Shown: positions 11,201-21,849 of the stretch, piece by piece
How positions within the stretch are numbered: the first letter of the stretch is position 1
Layout: every line of letters starts with the position of its first letter
Assembly (NCBI GenBank): GCA_030248135.1
Contig: JASANC010001169.1
Span: 248,001-312,000, forward strand
Direction of reading: 5' to 3'
DNA: 64,000 bases
DNA from: Theristus sp. LFF4_11
Taxonomy: Eukaryota > Nematoda > Chromadorea > Monhysterida > Xyalidae
The notes under the pieces: generated by a model
Database searches by the model: none
Told to the model about the DNA's origin: nothing
What the model saw: the letters and a program-made list of their open reading frames with translations, nothing else
Translations under genes and position numbers: made by a program

Positions 11201-13828
11201 GACCGAAGGCTGCAAAAAGGGGGAAAACCCGTCGTACAAAAACAAACATGAAATCGCACAAGTTCGCAACAAGATCAAGTATAAGAGTGACACAACTGAA
11301 CCAAGTTGAAGGTGGCCTAATGCAAACAAAACTGCCCAAAACGAAGCGCACAGCTCACCAGGCGCGGTGGTGGTGGTGCCGAACGATGGAAACGCCGGTG
11401 CGGCGGTTGATTTCGGCGCGAAGAGGCCGCCGGCGGCGGTGCTTGTGCTCGGTGCACCGAACGCCGGCAGTGCCGTGCTCGTGTGCGTGCCGAACAACGA
11501 GGTGCCCGCGGTTGTGGTGGTCGCTGCGAACAGTGGACGCTGAGCAGCGCTCGTCGACGCGCCGAACAGACCGCCGGGCTGCGTCTGAAACGAAACACAA
11601 GCACGATTACCATAGTCGAACTCTAAATTACAGGGAATCAGCTGATTGGTTGGTGGTCACGTGATGCTTGCTTTCTGTGCAGAGAACGACAGACGACGCT
11701 CCACCGCAATGCCTGCACAGAACGCATGTAGCACATGACCACCAAGCAATCAGCTGATTCCCCATAATTTAGAGTTCGACCGTACACCGTATTAAAAAGT
11801 CGACAGGTGACTCTGTAGAACGTTGCATACAAGTGCCGTGATGGTGGCTTATTGCTGTGCTTCTGTTCGATTTAGTCGGTGTTTTTTGTCATCCGTTGCA
11901 CCGGTGAGCATGAATTGTTCACAACTCTCTCATCTGCGTTTCAGGCCTCTAAATGATGCAGCCGAAAGCCTCCACACGCGGCTGCGAGTGACCCACAAGC
12001 GCCCAACGTTTGTGCCCACCCACACCCACCGTGGTCAGTTGTTGACCGAACGCACTGAACGCTGTCGGCTGCTGTGGCGCTGCGCCGAACGCGGTGCCGC
12101 CGAATGCGCCGCCGAAACCAGTCTGAAACAATGATCACAAATTGCATTGCGTAGTCGATTGTGCACTTTTGCGTAAAATGTAATGTTGTTATCGAAACAT
12201 TGGTATTAGCTGACCGTTGTTTGCGGTTGGCCGAACGGCTGCGTCGTTCCGAACAGACCGCCGGCTGATGTGGTGGCCGTGGCCTGTTGGCCAAACAGAC
12301 CGCCCGTTGCTGCCGGCGCGGTCGTGGTCGTGCCTGTAACGAAACGAGGCCACTTCATATAGAGAGAGAGACACTCTTTGTCGTCAACGGAAGTTTTAAT
12401 AAAAGTAGCATCGTTTCTTTCGGTTTGCGCGAATCGAATGCGTTTGCAGACGTTGGTAGAAAATTAGTTTCACACTTTCAAAAATGCCAAATGACTCTGT
12501 CGTGTCTCAGACAATAGAGTTGACGTCCAATGTCCAAATACATTGGATTTTAGAAGTACAATGTATTTATGCGTGCGTTGAGAACCAGAAAAACTGCTCC
12601 AACCAACCGAACAAGCTTTTTGTCTGACCAAACGGAGCGCCAGTGGCCGTGGAGACGGCCGTGCCGAACAAGCCGCCCGTGGCCGGGGCAGCCGCCGTCA
12701 CGCCCAAGCCACCTTTACGATTTGCGATGTAATCCTCGCAACGAAGCTCCTAAAAGACCAACGCTGATTTGTTTGCAACAAGATTCCTGTCGTCACCTGC
12801 AAATCTGCAACAAAAGCGCGCTAGCCTCGATGCTTTTCAGTTTGTACACGTCCATCGCAGTGATGCACTGGTGTTTCGTCTGCGCCGACGTTGATATGCC
12901 GTTTTTCATCATCGTGTCCGTCGCGATCGGCGGCTCGAACTTCTGCGTTGTGCCGCTGATGGTGGCGCCTGCAAGAAATCAGCGAACTTTGCGTGCGTAC
13001 AGTTTTCCGCGGCTCGACTGCAGAAACATCACATCAAATCAACCAGGCTGTTTTGACATCAAAAACATGCCGTGCAATTGCAGTTCAGTTTGCATGTTGC
13101 GCTGGCTGATAGAACGAGAACATACATGTTTCAATACAAAACTCAGACAATATGAAATGCAATACAATACAACAAAAAAGCTACACCAACCGACGACAGT
13201 GCTGCCAAACAGAGCGCCAGTGGGCGCAGTGCTCTGCGTTGCACCAAAGAAGCCTGCCGCCGTTGTGCTGGGCGCCGCTTGCGCACCGGTCGCACCGAAA
13301 AAGCCGCCAGCGCCGGGCTGTTGCACTCCGGCTTGTGTCGTTTGGCCGAATAACGCCGGCTTGTTCTGCTGACCAAAGAGCGACGTCGTCTGCGGCTGCG
13401 CTGTGCTCGTGAATGCCGATGGTGTCGCCGTGCCTGTGCAGGGAGAGAGAGAGCAGCACTCGGAAACTGGTGAAAGTGACACCGAATAGCGATTGGATAG
13501 GCAAAAGACATGCTGACAAAAACACTTACTCGTTCCGAAAAACGACGTCTTCTGCCCGAATAGCGGTTGCGTTTGCTGCTGTTGAGGCTGCGAAAACAGC
13601 GATTTGTTCTGCGCCCCGAACAATGAAGTGGTTCCAGTGGAGCTCGTTGCTGCAAGCGCAAGAAAAACAATGCAAATTATTTCAAGAGATTGGTTTTAGT
13701 ACATGTCAGACGGGCAAGCATTTATAACTTCTGCCTCCATTTTGACTTTCTCCAGCGTTTTTGTCAAGAAAAAACCAACCTCCAAATCCGGTGGAGCCAA
13801 ATGTTGAGGTTGGTTGTTGGCCGAACAT
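2296..13828 (-). CDS. NUP98: Nuclear pore protein precursor NUP98-NUP96, 34 exons, 1798 aa
   Basis: Exons (minus): 13828-13780, 13649-13530, 13433-13191, 12968-12826, 12749-12608, 12333-12215, 12122-12030, 11584-11359, 11209-10961, 10855-10804, 10713-10539, 10334-10146, 10054-9929, 9771-9517, 9166-8812, 8621-8443, 8362-8249, 8052-7885, 7049-6929, 6833-6597, 6262-6021, 5863-5741, 5648-5519, 5424-5347, 5267-5170, 5085-4980, 4773-4584, 4382-4143, 3951-3787, 3493-3358, 3217-3094, 3017-2895, 2817-2715, 2479-2296; 5397 nt in all. FG/GLFG repeats fill residues 1-135 and 200-480. The Rae1-binding GLEBS motif (GTTQKF, then TKHQCITAM, then CEDYIANRKG) is near 139-198. The autoproteolytic domain has SDYYTVPSMEELA, KPPVGEQLNRTAE and the HF/SKYGL site (cut after Phe947). 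Nup96 helical blocks follow (HFSWHLW, FVLLHI). Human length is about 1817. Two introns look GC-AG (after exons 4 and 16). The ends of exons 10 and 13 are the least certain. Confidence 0.96.
7073..7724. mobile_element. hAT-type non-autonomous element in a NUP98-96 intron
   Basis: A 652-bp element whose ends are TAGGGTTGG and CCAACCTTA. It is flanked by a perfect 8-bp duplication TGCATGAT (7065-7072 and 7725-7732). The arms are rich in AAAACCG/CGGTTTT and fold on each other. The 8-bp duplication and terminal sequence are those of the hAT superfamily. It sits in the intron 7050-7884, directly after the exon that encodes the self-cleavage site, and has no transposase frame. Confidence 0.85.
11613..11784. 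mobile_element. Palindromic MITE, TACAGTCGAAC family, copy 2
   Basis: About 172 bp in the NUP98-96 intron 11585-12029. The arms are TAGTCGAACTCTAAATTA on the left and TAATTTAGAGTTCGACCGTA on the right, with the family inner arm AATCAGCTGATTGGTTGGTG. The loop of some 60 bp is not shared with copy 1. The left end has drifted (ATAGTC for ACAGTC), so the TA duplication is only partly preserved. Confidence 0.8.
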
Positions 13829-14102
13829 GGCGTTGTTGCCTTTTATTTGCCACCAGCGTCAAATTGTGCTGTGCTCGTAGTCGTACAGAAGAATGTACCA
13901 CTGACACCCTTTCAATGCTTTCCAAAAAATAGCATCTGCAAGCAAATGTGTGGTGTCGCAGTTTCCTTCCCACAGCCACAACAAATGAAAAAATGTGAAA
14001 GAAAACTGCAACAGTTTTTCTCATCCGAGCCGTTTGAGGTGGTTTCGGTTAAGGTAGGAGGGAGGTCAGATCCAGATGAGATTGAGATAGCTTTAGCTGA
14101 GT
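13829..14102. promoter_or_regulatory. NUP98-96 5' flank / probable promoter region
   Basis: This 274-bp stretch lies upstream of the NUP98-96 start codon and before an AT-rich transposon remnant. A short plus-strand frame at 13995-14053 (begins MKKCERKL) ends at a fair GTAGGA donor, but its phase does not fit the first visible SGT1 exon. No firm promoter motif was read. Confidence 0.3.
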
Positions 14103-15776
14103 GTGGGGTTGGCAAAATACCGTTTTTTTTAAATCGTAGTTAAAAAACCGTATTTTTACCGGTAAAATTCCGGTAATTTTACCGAAAAAAAAACGAAAGC
14201 CAAAAAGTTTTTAGCAGCCGAGTGTAAATTTTAACCAGGATTTGTGAAAACAAAAAATGCTTTGTTCAAAATATTGTGCACCAACAAATAAAATAAATTT
14301 TGTTTGGGCTTGAAAACTCAAAAAGGTCACAATAGAGTCAGAGAAAACACAATTTGCTGCAAAATTCAATTAAAACCTGGTTCAGTTCAGACACAGTTCA
14401 GATCAAAAAGAAAACAAATCAGTAATCGTGTGAAAGACAATTTTGAGTGATATTTGGAATTTTTGGAATTTTCAGCTCAGCTCGGCAGCTCCAGCCGATT
14501 TTTGCACCTCGCCTTGACAGTTCTTTCAAAACATCAGTGTAAATTTTGTGCACAGCTAGCACAAGAAGACACGAGTGAAGTTGCGAAACGAGTGAAAAAA
14601 ATGATATAAAAACTAACAGTCCGAAATTGAAAAAACCGAAACAATACGAAAAAACGGAAAAACGGAAAAATACGGAAACGGTCTTTTTCCCGTTTTTTTT
14701 CAAGGCACCAATTTTTGCTCTGGGGTTCCAAAACTTAAAAGCAAAAGGCGTGAAATTTTGTGTCTCTGCGTGGGTTTTGGTCTCTCTGTCATTCATATTC
14801 ATCTGTTCTCCACTGATTTGTGGAGTGCTGCAACACCCAAGCTTTATGTTGGTGGTGCACCATTTTTAGCCCACGTTTAATTTTTTGAGCAGATTAATGA
14901 ATTTTTGTTGGTTTTAAGCTGTCAAATAAAAAATTTAGTCAAAATTTAATTTTTTTACGAAGTAGATAAAAAACCAAAATTTGGCAAAACCAATTTAAAA
15001 TAACTGTGATGCAAGTTTCCTGATTTTTAATTTCAGAACGATGAAAAAACATCAATTAAAACAAAAGAACGACATTTCTTGTCTCACCGACAAATCCGCT
15101 ATTCACCGTAATTTTTTTGATTTGAAAATTTTTACTGCCATAAAAATTTGATCAGGTTATTGATTTCGATTAGGTTTGCGCGGCTTGCCTTATCTTCGAT
15201 CTTTTCAAAAAAAGTTGGCCAAGTCGCCAAGATCAGTTGAACTTGGTTGAAAATTGCACCCTGCCCAAAATATGCCCAGTTTTGTGAATTTGTACATTTT
15301 TCTTTATTTCTGTAGGCCAACCGTTTTTTGTGAACTTAAAGTTGAACTTGATCCGGATTTTTTTTCAAACTTTCAAATAAAGGTCCCTCCTCCACTCTCC
15401 AGGCGCTACATCTAGTTCGTCCGTCATCGGATCAAGCAACGCGTAGTCGTGATCGCAAACGTCAACACTGTTGTTGCATCTCGTCTCGGCTGGTCTTGTT
15501 GCTGTTGACCATCGAACAACATGCCGCTGACAACAAAGTATCTATAACAAAGTGGATTTGTTTCTTCAGTTCTCTGGACGGACTGTGTATGTGTATTGTT
15601 TAAATTTAGAACGTGTCGCACCCAAAAGACGCCATTTGCTAAAAAGGACTTGTGTCAAATGGTTTGGGTTGGGTTCTTAGTTCTCCCCTTTCACTCTTGT
15701 CGTCTTGTGTCACACAAGTGATGGGAAATAAAACCTTTTTTTCTGACAATAAAAACCGGGTTTTTTACAATTTCTA
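14103..15776. mobile_element. Decayed hAT-like element (AT-rich), tentative
   Basis: The left end reads GGGGTTGGCAAAATACCG and the right end, reversed, TTAGGTTAGAAATTG, both resembling the hAT element at 7073 in sequence and in the ACCGGTAAAA/CGGTTTTT-rich arms. I could not find matching 8-bp duplications, so the limits are approximate. The interior is AT-rich with no transposase frame. It separates SGT1 from NUP98-96 and may hide the missing SGT1 5' exon on its far side. Confidence 0.45.
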
Positions 15777-15949
15777 ACCTAATACTGGCCACTGGTGACA
15801 AGAGGAGGAAAAGAACTCAGTCAAGAAGTCCGAGTTGCGGTACCACGACTATGACAAGCGCAAGCGCGTGTTTCAGAGTACCAGACGTCATTTGGACCCG
15901 ACACGTTCAAATAAACGAGCTAATACTGTCAACTACGTGGTTCTTGCAG

Positions 15950-16986
15950 CCAATTCGGCGTGAAGTTTGACTGGTACCAGACGGAGTCGGATGTCGTGCT
16001 GAGCGTCATGAAGCGCAACGTGCCGAACGAGGCGTGCCGGGTGACGCTGCGCGAGAACGGCGATGGCATCAAAATTGAAGTGCTCCAAACTGAGGATCAG
16101 CAATGGGTGGCGGTGTTCGAGTCGTCGCTCCGGCATCCCGTTGATCGACACAACGTCACGAAAACATGCAGGCCTGCAAAGGTTGCAGTTGAAATCGTGC
16201 ACCTAGCGGTTGTTTTTTGATAGCGGTCAGACGCAGCAGACAAAACTACCAGTCCAACACTATTGAGTTTCGGTCACACGCTCAAACAAACTCAACCGGC
16301 ACCTTGAATGGACGACAATGTTGCACACAAATGAGGCCCTTACTCCCGAGGATTGGCTGACTATTTACAGAATCAATCAAAGAGCAATCTAAAAACCAGA
16401 TCGAAGTGAAACTGAGAAAATTGGTTGGCCAACGATGGGAGACGATCGAGGATGGCGCTGCAGACGCACGCCGAACGACACAGCCGGTGTATCCGACCTC
16501 ATCCGCGCATGGCCCCGTGAACTGGGACGCCGTGGCAAAACAGGTTCAGGGTGGTTTTGAAAAACAGACGAGTTTGTTTTGATTACTCACATTGTTCCGG
16601 GTATCGTGATGTTAAACAAAAAAATCTTGTAAGAAACATTGTGGTGACTCCAATTCAGGCCGCCGAGGAGGACGAAAAAGAGCAACTGAGTGGCGACGCA
16701 GCTGTGAACAAACTGTTCCAGCAGATCTATCGTGATGCCTCCGACGAAACGAAGAAGGCGATGATCAAATCGTTTGTGAGTAACCTACTTTTATGTCGAG
16801 GTTGTTTTACAATCTGTTTCTTTGTCACCAGAACAATATTTAAGATCGTTTAAGAATCCGGTTTTGTCATAACTTCAGACGGAATCCAGTGGAACAGTGT
16901 TGAGCACGAATTGGAACGAAGTGAAAAAAGACAAGGTAGATATAAAACCGCCCGATGGTATGGAGTTCAAGAAATACGAACAGTGA
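15950..16986 (+). CDS. SUGT1: SGT1 co-chaperone (CS and SGS domains), 5' end unresolved
   Basis: SGT1 bridges HSP90 to SKP1-cullin ligases and kinetochore assembly. Exons: 15950-about 16181, 16371-16543, 16659-16775, 16879-16986; about 209 codons are visible. The first carries the CS domain opening [13 protein letters not shown] and continues through a beta-sandwich; the second completes it with [15 protein letters not shown]. The third has [19 protein letters not shown] and the fourth [12 protein letters not shown], then [12 protein letters not shown] and a stop, the SGS signature. The first visible exon needs a donor in phase 2, and no upstream ATG reaches it unspliced, so exon 1 is missing. 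The junction 16181/16371 is also unsettled, because the acceptor asks for phase 1 and the AAG/GTTGCA donor gives phase 0. No TPR part was seen, as in other ecdysozoan SGT1 proteins. It converges with BRX1, 387 bp apart. Confidence 0.9.
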
Positions 16987-17373
16987 TATCGAGTGTGACA
17001 TGCCAACCACGGATCGAACATTTACAAAATTTGGTCCATGTAGTCTTCTGTAGCTTTCACAATTTCCAATCAGTTTCGATGCTTGCATTTGTACGCGTGT
17101 TTGTGGATGTGTAACATTTGTTGACTGAGACGGAGTGTCAAGATATCAAAAGTTCACCAAAATCTCTGGTCACAATCGCGAGGTTTTCATAGTGTGTCAA
17201 TCAAATAACAAAATGAGAAAATAGTTTTATCATTTCGTACCAAGAAGACGCCCGATCGACGCAATAAAAACAAAGCAACAATAACAATGAAACAACGACA
17301 ATCAGTGTCATATATCATTCAACAACATTAACCAGAAGCACCCAACCGCATTCAACAGCCCCTGACGCAGCCA

Positions 17374-19252
17374 TCACGCTGTTTCTCCGACAACGCCAGT
17401 TTGCGCAACAATTCCGCGTTTCTTGCGCCTTTTCTGCCTCGTTTTCTCGAGTTTGCGTTTCAATTTCTGCGCGTCCGATAAGCCGGCGAGTTTCTCCGTG
17501 TCGAACACATCCTCGAATGGATCGTCCTGCAAATAAAAAAACGCAATAATGAGTGAACAACGCCTTATTTCGGAGCAAAAGCCAACGAGAACAACCACGA
17601 CCGTCGGCTGCTGTTGCGTTGCAGCCGTCCGTTTTTGTCCGGCCGCCTTTGCCTCCAGTTTGCGTGCATATTTCGCCGAGGCAGCCAGTTTCACGTTGCG
17701 ACGCAGCACGTTCGGACTGACGTATGCCGGGTTTTCGTAGAGCACCGCGCCGCCGAAGCTGCCGTCAAAGATCTTCACAACCTCGAGAGTCATACGAGGA
17801 CCTGAAAGTGCTCGAGTGCGAGGGATGGCCGAGTGAACATGGCGACTTTTCGCAAGGCGCAAGGAGCGCGCGAAATTTAAATGAAAGAAAATAGACGTTC
17901 AGAAATCTAATTGAGTGTCAATGATGTGTTTTTTAAACTAATTGACTTTTCGTGCTATTCTGTTCATGCTTTCTTTCTTGCACACATGATTGGGAATTAT
18001 ATTGGCATTGTTGAAAAAGACAACTCCTAGTTTGCGGCTGATTCGGGCCTTGATGGAGAATTATAACGACTGCCTTTCTTTATTCAACTGCAGCTCCCAG
18101 CTGACCGTCTGCCTTGTCAGCAAACATCAACCACAATCAATTAGCAACAATGAACAACCAATTTCCTCGAGTTGATGTTCGCTGACGATCTGGTAGTTGC
18201 GAAACCAGATTTTGCCGTCTTCCGTGATCGCAAACGTGAACACGTGGTCGAAAAACGGCTGACTGCGCGGGTGATGGCGGGGTGTGGCGAAAATCTAAAA
18301 TCAAAATTTAAAAAAGATCCGGGGGAAAAACAACCTGCTTGCGTGTAATGTGGTGATGGTTCCAGTTCCAGTCAATAAACAGAACACGAAATGAAATCAG
18401 CGCATTTCATCAACCTGAGTCAGGAGTTCTTTTATCAGACAATATTGTGGTTGCGAACTGAACGCGTCGTCAAACGACAAGATCGGTCGTGATCCCTTGA
18501 GACAATTGCCGCTGAGCCTGAGTTCGCCCATGGTGTGTACGTTGTGCACTTGGAACTTCACCGAAGGGCCGACGCCAACATTGGCCATCCACAAGTAGAG
18601 GTCTTTGCGCTTACGATTCTCGAAATAGACACATTTCGAGCAGTTCTTCATCTCGGCAATTTCGTTGATCAACGCCAAGTTGTCCTTTTTGTCCATCTTT
18701 GGCTCGTTCTTTGCGTGCGGCATCATTTCGCGAAAGTCCTGCGATCATTCGAAACTCCACACACAAATCAGCGAGTTGTTTCCTTGATGATGTTTGCCCA
18801 AATACCCTAAATGTCCCGACCCTATCTTCGCGACTCGAATCCATTTGCCAATTTTGAATCACCGCGTCATGCATGAAACTGGTTACCTATCCATCCATGC
18901 GCATATTAAGTCTCCGGACCGGAACCAAGACACAGGATAATAAATTGCTGGAAAAAAGCAAAAAGCTAACCTGCATCAGATGACGGTCTTTGAACGAGCA
19001 ACCGCGCGAACAAAACACGAGCACTCGAGTTCGATTCAGCCAGTCTTTCTTGAGAATTTTCTCATTGACGTTGGCATCGGTGTCACCATGAAAATCACCG
19101 TCGTTCAATGTTCTGCTGTTTTGTTTGCCCATTGTTGACGTACCAGTGGCGTCAGCATCGGCAATAATGGCGTCTGCGGACGCATCCGTCGTCATTTCCT
19201 CATCCGATTCCGATGAAGTAAAAGCAGCCTCGCTTGATCTTAACTTTTTCAT
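17374..19252 (-). CDS. BRIX1: Ribosome biogenesis protein BRX1 (Brix domain), 364 aa
   Basis: BRX1 acts in the nucleolus in early assembly of the 60S subunit. Exons (minus): 19252-18971, 18738-18415, 18294-18159, 17801-17602, 17526-17374; 1095 nt in phase. The start is the ATG of MKKLRSSEAAF. An acidic, Ser/Asp-rich tail is followed at about residue 80 by the Brix domain: RVLVFCSRG, then RHLMQDFREMMPHAKNEPK, NEIAEMKNCSKC, LYLWMANVGVGPSVKF, GNCLKGSRPILSFD, HHPRSQPFFDHVF and GKIWFRNYQIV. It ends with IFDGSFGGAVLYENPAYVSPN and a basic, helical C-terminus. Length matches the human protein (353 aa). The open frame extends upstream of this ATG, but a CAG acceptor 28 nt before it suggests the 5' end is spliced. 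A tRNA-like SINE occupies the intron 17802-18158. Confidence 0.95.
17823..18087 (+). repeat. tRNA-related SINE, copy 1, in BRX1 intron
   Basis: About 265 bp, alignable along its length with 23486-23748 in the GST intron. The start GATGGCCGAGTGAACATGGC resembles the A-box region of Ser/Leu tRNAs, and GACGTTCAGAAATC further on is a weak B-box candidate. Copies share AGGAGCGCGCGAAATTT, ACACATGATTGGGAAT and GATGGAGAAT. It is inserted opposite to BRX1 transcription. Confidence 0.6.
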
Positions 19253-19963
19253 TTCGTTCGCTTGCTTCACTGTTCGTGCACTGCATTCAAGAATTGACAA
19301 GTTGAATTTTGAATAAAACAAAGTGAGATCAAAATGTACACATTTTGTTTTTTAACGCGCATTCATGAAGTTTAATAAAAAACACACAGCGCAGCGAGCA
19401 ACCAAAACTATGCTTTCGCGAACGCGTAAAACGCCGCATAGCTTTGTGTATTGTGTGTAATTAATGGGCAGCGGGCGCCCTGATTTTTACGCAAAGACGA
19501 AATCAAGCAACCTAAAAAGAAAACTGTCGACGAGAAGAAAAACAAAAAGCCATTGCCATTGGCCGCAAAAAAACCCACGGGAATGCCAAATACGCAAAAT
19601 TTGACGACGTCGCACTGACGAGCCAGAACTAGGATTGTTAAACAAAAATCAAAATTTTTTTCAAAGTGATTAAAAAAACAAAAATGCCGATTTTTTTAAT
19701 TCGAAAAATTTTCCTCTAATATGCTCTGAAAACCTCAATTTTGGCAAAATTTTTCGAAAGTTCAACGAAAATTTTCTTTGATATTACCTCGTAGGTCGTA
19801 AAACCTTTAGCAGTCGATTTTGGACCGTTTTACCGACTGATTTCAGGCTTCAACAACATCTGCGATGAAGTTGTTGAGCGTCCCAAAGGTTGGCTTACCA
19901 TTTCTGATGCAGAAAAGGTGACGATTCGCCTCGCATTCTAAATTTGAGCGTCCGAGCTGCTCC
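19253..19963. other. Intergenic with a short coding-like fragment at 19848-19941
   Basis: Mostly AT-rich. At 19846-19941 (plus), after a good TGATTTCAG acceptor, a frame reads NNICDEVVERPKGWLTISDA, then EKVTIRLAF and a stop. It looks like a last exon, but I cannot name it or find its partner; a Lys-rich frame at about 19496-19615 is the nearest candidate and does not clearly splice to it. The foldback element starts 22 bp after the stop. Confidence 0.3.
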
Positions 19964-21120
19964 GGGTACTCCTTCAAAATACGGGTCCGCTCAAATTTCA
20001 TCGCAGCGCGCTGATTGATGGCTCAAATGAAAGCCCTCGTTCTGCTGAGTAATCCTGTGTAAGGGTTTTTTGAAATTCAAAAATTTGAAGAAGTTATTTG
20101 AATTTGAAATTTTAGATAGGGTGGGTCTGTGGTGAGCTTGTCAAGTGCACTGAATGTTGTATTTATGTGCTTGATAGATATTTATGATGGATACCGTTCA
20201 CATGATTGCATGAAACAGTCATACGTCTGATAGTAGGGTCCACGGGTTACGGTAGCGGTAGTTTTGGGTCTTGACACGAAGTTGCAGAAAACCACTTTGT
20301 TTCTTGTGAATAACACTTGAAACCTTTTAGAAACATGCAGCATTATAACAGAATGTCAAAAACCGGATTTCAAGGATTACGGTAACTCTGCAGTGGATCT
20401 CGACACGATTGTTTAAAAACGTCCTTTTATTGCCAAGAAAAGTAATAAGTAGTAACAAGAAAAGTACATGTACAAACGCAGCTAATGTTACACAACATTT
20501 TTGCTTGAGAAGACATTTGTTCGCGACCCTTCGAGTCACTTGCTGCATTCGTTACCGGGTTTCATTGGCATACTTTCTCATTTTCACGACTGCGATGTCA
20601 AAGTTTTCTGTCAACCCACCAATCATGTGAACGGCATCCATCATTCTAGTAGCTTATCTTGGCAATAAAAGGACGTTTTTAAAAAATCGTGTCGAGACCC
20701 ACTTCAGAGTTACCGTAATCCTTGGAATCCGGTTTTTGACATTCTGTTATAAATGCTGCATGTTTCTAAAAGGTTTCAACTGTTATTCCCAAGAAACAAA
20801 ATGGTTTTCTGCAACTTCGTGTCAAGACCCAAAACTGCCGCTACCGTAACCCGTGGGCACCAATTTCTGACGTATGACTGTTTCATGCAATCATGTGAAC
20901 GGTATCCATCATAAATATCTATCAAGCACATAAATACAACAAGCTCACCACACACAGACCCACCCTATCTAAAATTTCAAATTCAAATAACTTCTTCAAA
21001 ATTTTGAATTTCAAAAAACCCATGCACAGGATTACTCAGCAGAACGAGGGCTTTCATTTGAGCCATCAATCAGCGCGCTGCGATGAAATTTGAGCGGACC
21101 CGTATTTTGAAGGAGTACCC
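19964..21120. mobile_element. 1.16-kb foldback element with 6-bp target duplication
   Basis: Nearly perfect palindrome centred near 20542. The outer ends are GGGTACTCCTTCAAAATACG and its complement ending GGAGTACCC; both are followed outward by TGCTCC (19958-19963 and 21121-21126), a 6-bp duplication. Arms match over about 550 bp each with only scattered mismatches. No transposase frame is present. The terminal GGG and duplication length do not let me place it in a superfamily. Confidence 0.85.
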
Positions 21121-21212
21121 TGCTCCGTTTGCAAGCGTTACGTTGTCTGGTTGCCGTTTCGTGTCCTGCCGTCGCGACACATCATGAATGTTGTGGATTT
21201 TTGGGGCGTGTG

Positions 21213-21360
21213 TGTGTTTGTTGGGGGGGGGGGGGGGGTGGGGGGTGGGGGGGGGAAGAGGAGAAGCGTGGGAAGGGGTGGGGAAGGGGTGGGGGAGGGG
21301 GGTAGGGGTTACAAAAACAAAACCAAGGGGCGGGGGGGGGGGGGCGGGCGGGGGAGGCGC
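21213..21360 (+). repeat. G-rich low-complexity tract
   Basis: Roughly 150 bp that is almost all G with A/T interruptions, including runs of 9-14 G. Several runs of four or more G lie close together, so the strand could form G-quadruplexes. T-rich tracts follow at 21435-21480. Reading errors are possible in such runs. Confidence 0.7.
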
Positions 21361-21849
21361 GGTTATATGAAATATGTTTTTGTTCGTTCTGTCTTTTTTT
21401 TGTTTATAACTTAAATTTTAATTTAAAATAAATTATTTTTTTTTTTTTTATAACGAATATTGTTGTTTTTTTTTTTTTTTAAACAAAAAAGGTGGGGCAT
21501 TTTTTCAGGTGGGGCCGTCAGCCCGGCCGTGCGCGGCCCGCGAGCCGTGACCGTGGTCGCATCGACCGCCCAAAATCGTAGGCAAAAAAATCTAAAAACT
21601 GAAAATCTAGCAGACAAATCTAGCAAATACAAGTACAGATTGTGGTCATAGAAATTGTGGCCGTCACACTCTGCTTCCTTCCTTCCTTCGCACGAAAAGA
21701 AAATACAAAAAATCTAAAATGGCAAAGCACATTTCCCGCGAAGCTTAAACAGATACTTACGATCTTTCATTTTTTGAACCAAATACTGTCGACGTCTTTT
21801 TTAGCTACATGGTAAACAAAACAATCTTTCGTTGAGCCGTGATATTCTC

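Noticed and set aside
12569..13372. 267-codon open frame on the plus strand
   Set aside because: It is antisense to NUP98-96 exons 3-5 and their introns, whose minus-strand reading gives GLFG and GLEBS sequence.
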